6,671 nucleotides of DNA from JBNKDD01 sp050288085 (GTDB lineage: Bacteria; Chloroflexota; Anaerolineae; Aggregatilineales; UBA3940): NCBI GenBank assembly GCA_050288085.1, contig JBNKDD010000311.1, positions 1-6,671 of the forward strand. The letters run 5' to 3'. The notes below the pieces were generated by a model. The model did not search any database. It was not told where the DNA came from and was given only the letters and a program-made list of their open reading frames with translations. Shown here piece after piece: positions 5,451 to 6,671 of the stretch. Numbering within the stretch: the stretch's first letter is position 1; each line of letters starts with the position of its first letter. The translations under genes and the position numbers were made by a program.

Positions 5451-6548
5451 CTACAACCCCGACCTTCGCCTGACATTTGACCGCAGCAGCATGATCATCG
5501 TTAACGCGAAGAAAAGCAGTATGGATATAGCATTCAACAATCCCCCCCACTGGCGTATCGTCATGTCGAAGGTGAGGTTGCCATATGTCCGATACACCAG
5601 CGAAGTGTGGAGGAGAATCAGGTGGAGATAGAAGATCAGATGGTAATGTAATTCCATACCGGTCAGGGCGGGCAGGATGATCGGCATATGCCCAAAGATC
5701 ATTGAAAACACAAATCCCAGCAGCAACGCATGCAGGATCACGGCATAGTTCGGACCCGCATAGACTGCGCCCTTCCAGATGGCGATCCCACCACCGAAGC
5801 CCAGCCAGATGTAGCCCACCAACAGACAGGCAGCGATATAACGTGGTAACCCATCCTGGCGGATCGTGCGCCGAGCAATATCATAGTGCAGCAGCCAGAT
5901 CGCCGTGAGCACGGCTCCCACCCCTAAGAGACGGATACCCACATCCAGATAAAAGATGGAAACTATCGTGCCAAGCATGTAAATACCAACAGCAAAGGTC
6001 AGCCGACGTTCACCGGTCTGGTTCAATTGCCGTACTCGCGATAACTCTATTCGTTCTCCAACGATGGTCAGAACTAGGAAAGCTGTCCACAGATGAACGA
6101 GCCTGTAGATTGGCTGCCCGGCCAACCATAGGATGTTTCCAATTAACCATAAAGCGGCACCTGATGCCATAATCATGACATCCCGCGAAGCGTGAATTCG
6201 CAGCATTATGACAAACAAGATCACCAAGCCCAGGCTTCCCAGAGCCAGTAGTAACTTTGCCAGAAGCACGTCCCGCAGCAGCAGTAAAGCAACTGTACCG
6301 GCAGCATTTATGAGGGGCACGGCCATACTCCAACGATAGCGTATCGAAAGCGCGACAGCACGCTCCAGACAGATCAGAGTCCCCAGGAAACCCGAGATCA
6401 TCAAAGGGCCGTGTACCATTATCCAATTCCGGCTCATAGATTCCATAGGCCAGCCGAGACGAGCCAGTCCGGACCCCAGCCCACCTAGCAGAGTCGCAGC
6501 AATGGTTATCAATAAGATGACACGCGTAAGCCGTTGTACAATCTTCAT
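5451..6548 (-). CDS. Polytopic membrane protein, about 12 helices, NnrS-like features; function unknown
   Basis: A 365-residue, strongly hydrophobic inner-membrane protein with about 12 predicted helices. Counting from an upstream TTG at 6554 as residue 1, they lie near 10-32, 46-66, 76-95, 98-118, 126-146, 152-168, 187-205, 207-224, 237-257, 270-292, 302-320 and 337-357. Histidines lie in or next to helices: His48 in HGPLMISGFLGTLICLERAVA, His275 in ILHALLLGFVFS, His289 in GHMPIILP, and His303/305 in ELHYHL. This layout recalls NnrS-type haem-copper membrane proteins tied to NO metabolism, but I could not confirm the family. Start: the ATG at 6548 is annotated; TTG at 6554 sits nearer the GGAGGG site, 11 nt upstream of it. 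The Crp/Fnr gene follows 226 bp downstream on the same strand, as is common for NO-related loci. The C-terminus is short and basic (VRRRSGL). Confidence 0.75.
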   Translation of the reverse strand: MKIVQRLTRVILLITIAATLLGGLGSGLARLGWPMESMSRNWIMVHGPLMISGFLGTLICLERAVALSIRYRWSMAVPLINAAGTVALLLLRDVLLAKLLLALGSLGLVILFVIMLRIHASRDVMIMASGAALWLIGNILWLAGQPIYRLVHLWTAFLVLTIVGERIELSRVRQLNQTGERRLTFAVGIYMLGTIVSIFYLDVGIRLLGVGAVLTAIWLLHYDIARRTIRQDGLPRYIAACLLVGYIWLGFGGGIAIWKGAVYAGPNYAVILHALLLGFVFSMIFGHMPIILPALTGMELHYHLIFYLHLILLHTSLVYRTYGNLTFDMTIRQWGGLLNAISILLFFALTMIMLLRSNVRRRSGL

Positions 6549-6569
6549 ATTCAAGGTGCTGAAATCCCT

Positions 6570-6587
6570 CCAGTTAATTTTTACTGG
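6570..6587 (-). other. Interrupted palindrome overlapping the ribosome-binding site of the membrane-protein gene
   Basis: CCAGT and ACTGG flank an AT-rich 8-nt centre with some extra symmetry. The downstream arm shares two bases with the GGAGGG site (6566-6571). It could be an operator or a small translational hairpin; short repeats like this also arise by chance. Confidence 0.25.
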
Positions 6588-6626
6588 CTCGATTTTTGTG
6601 ATGTTCCTGGAATAAACTTCGATGTA

Positions 6627-6635
6627 TTTATAGCA
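6627..6635 (-). promoter_or_regulatory. Possible extended -10 promoter for the membrane-protein gene
   Basis: On the minus strand TGCTATAAA resembles an extended -10 element (TG-n-TATAAT-like) and would give a leader of about 65 nt. No convincing -35 hexamer or FNR box lies upstream within the window, so support is weak. The remaining bases to the window edge show no gene I can defend. Confidence 0.3.
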
Positions 6636-6671
6636 TTCACTCGCCCTCAGTTACCTGTTTTCCGATTCGGA

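Overview
The window (about 53% G+C by eye) looks like chromosomal DNA of a proteobacterium, most likely gamma or beta. This rests on gene families, a canonical FNR-type operator and direct-sulfhydrylation methionine genes. No species can be named. No RNA genes, CRISPR array or complete insertion sequence were seen.

Region 1 (1-1710, plus strand) is a methionine-biosynthesis pair. The C-terminal part of a homoserine O-acyltransferase (MetA family) enters from the left edge and carries the catalytic His and Glu. It is followed 82 bp later by a complete PLP-dependent O-acylhomoserine sulfhydrylase (MetY family). Together they would acylate homoserine and then use sulfide to make homocysteine.

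Region 2 (1711-2131) is a convergent junction and looks like a rearrangement scar. It holds a 138-bp element with perfect 14-bp terminal inverted repeats (MITE-like), then a remnant encoding only the last part of a sensor histidine kinase, immediately behind the ATPase stop codon.

Region 3 (2132-4446, minus strand) is a metal-transport operon. A free-standing 70-residue heavy-metal-associated (HMA) protein is followed by a P1B-type ATPase that has no HMA domain of its own. The ATPase carries CPG instead of the usual CPC in its metal-binding membrane helix, and an HEAS motif in the last helix. The operon has a well-formed FNR-type box centred 41.5 bp before the predicted transcription start, the classical position for a class II activated promoter.

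Region 4 (4413-6671, minus strand) encodes a Crp/Fnr-family regulator whose recognition helix has the E-x-x-S-R pattern that reads TTGAT half-sites. It ends in a strong intrinsic terminator just before the FNR box. Upstream of it lies a roughly 12-helix, His-rich membrane protein reminiscent of NnrS. A doubtful small ORF lies between them.

The most coherent reading of regions 3 and 4 is a local circuit: a redox- or NO-responsive FNR-like regulator that switches on an unusual metal ATPase with its soluble metal-binding partner, next to a membrane protein possibly linked to NO or haem-copper stress. The sensory ligand, the transported metal and the membrane protein's role are not determined by the sequence.
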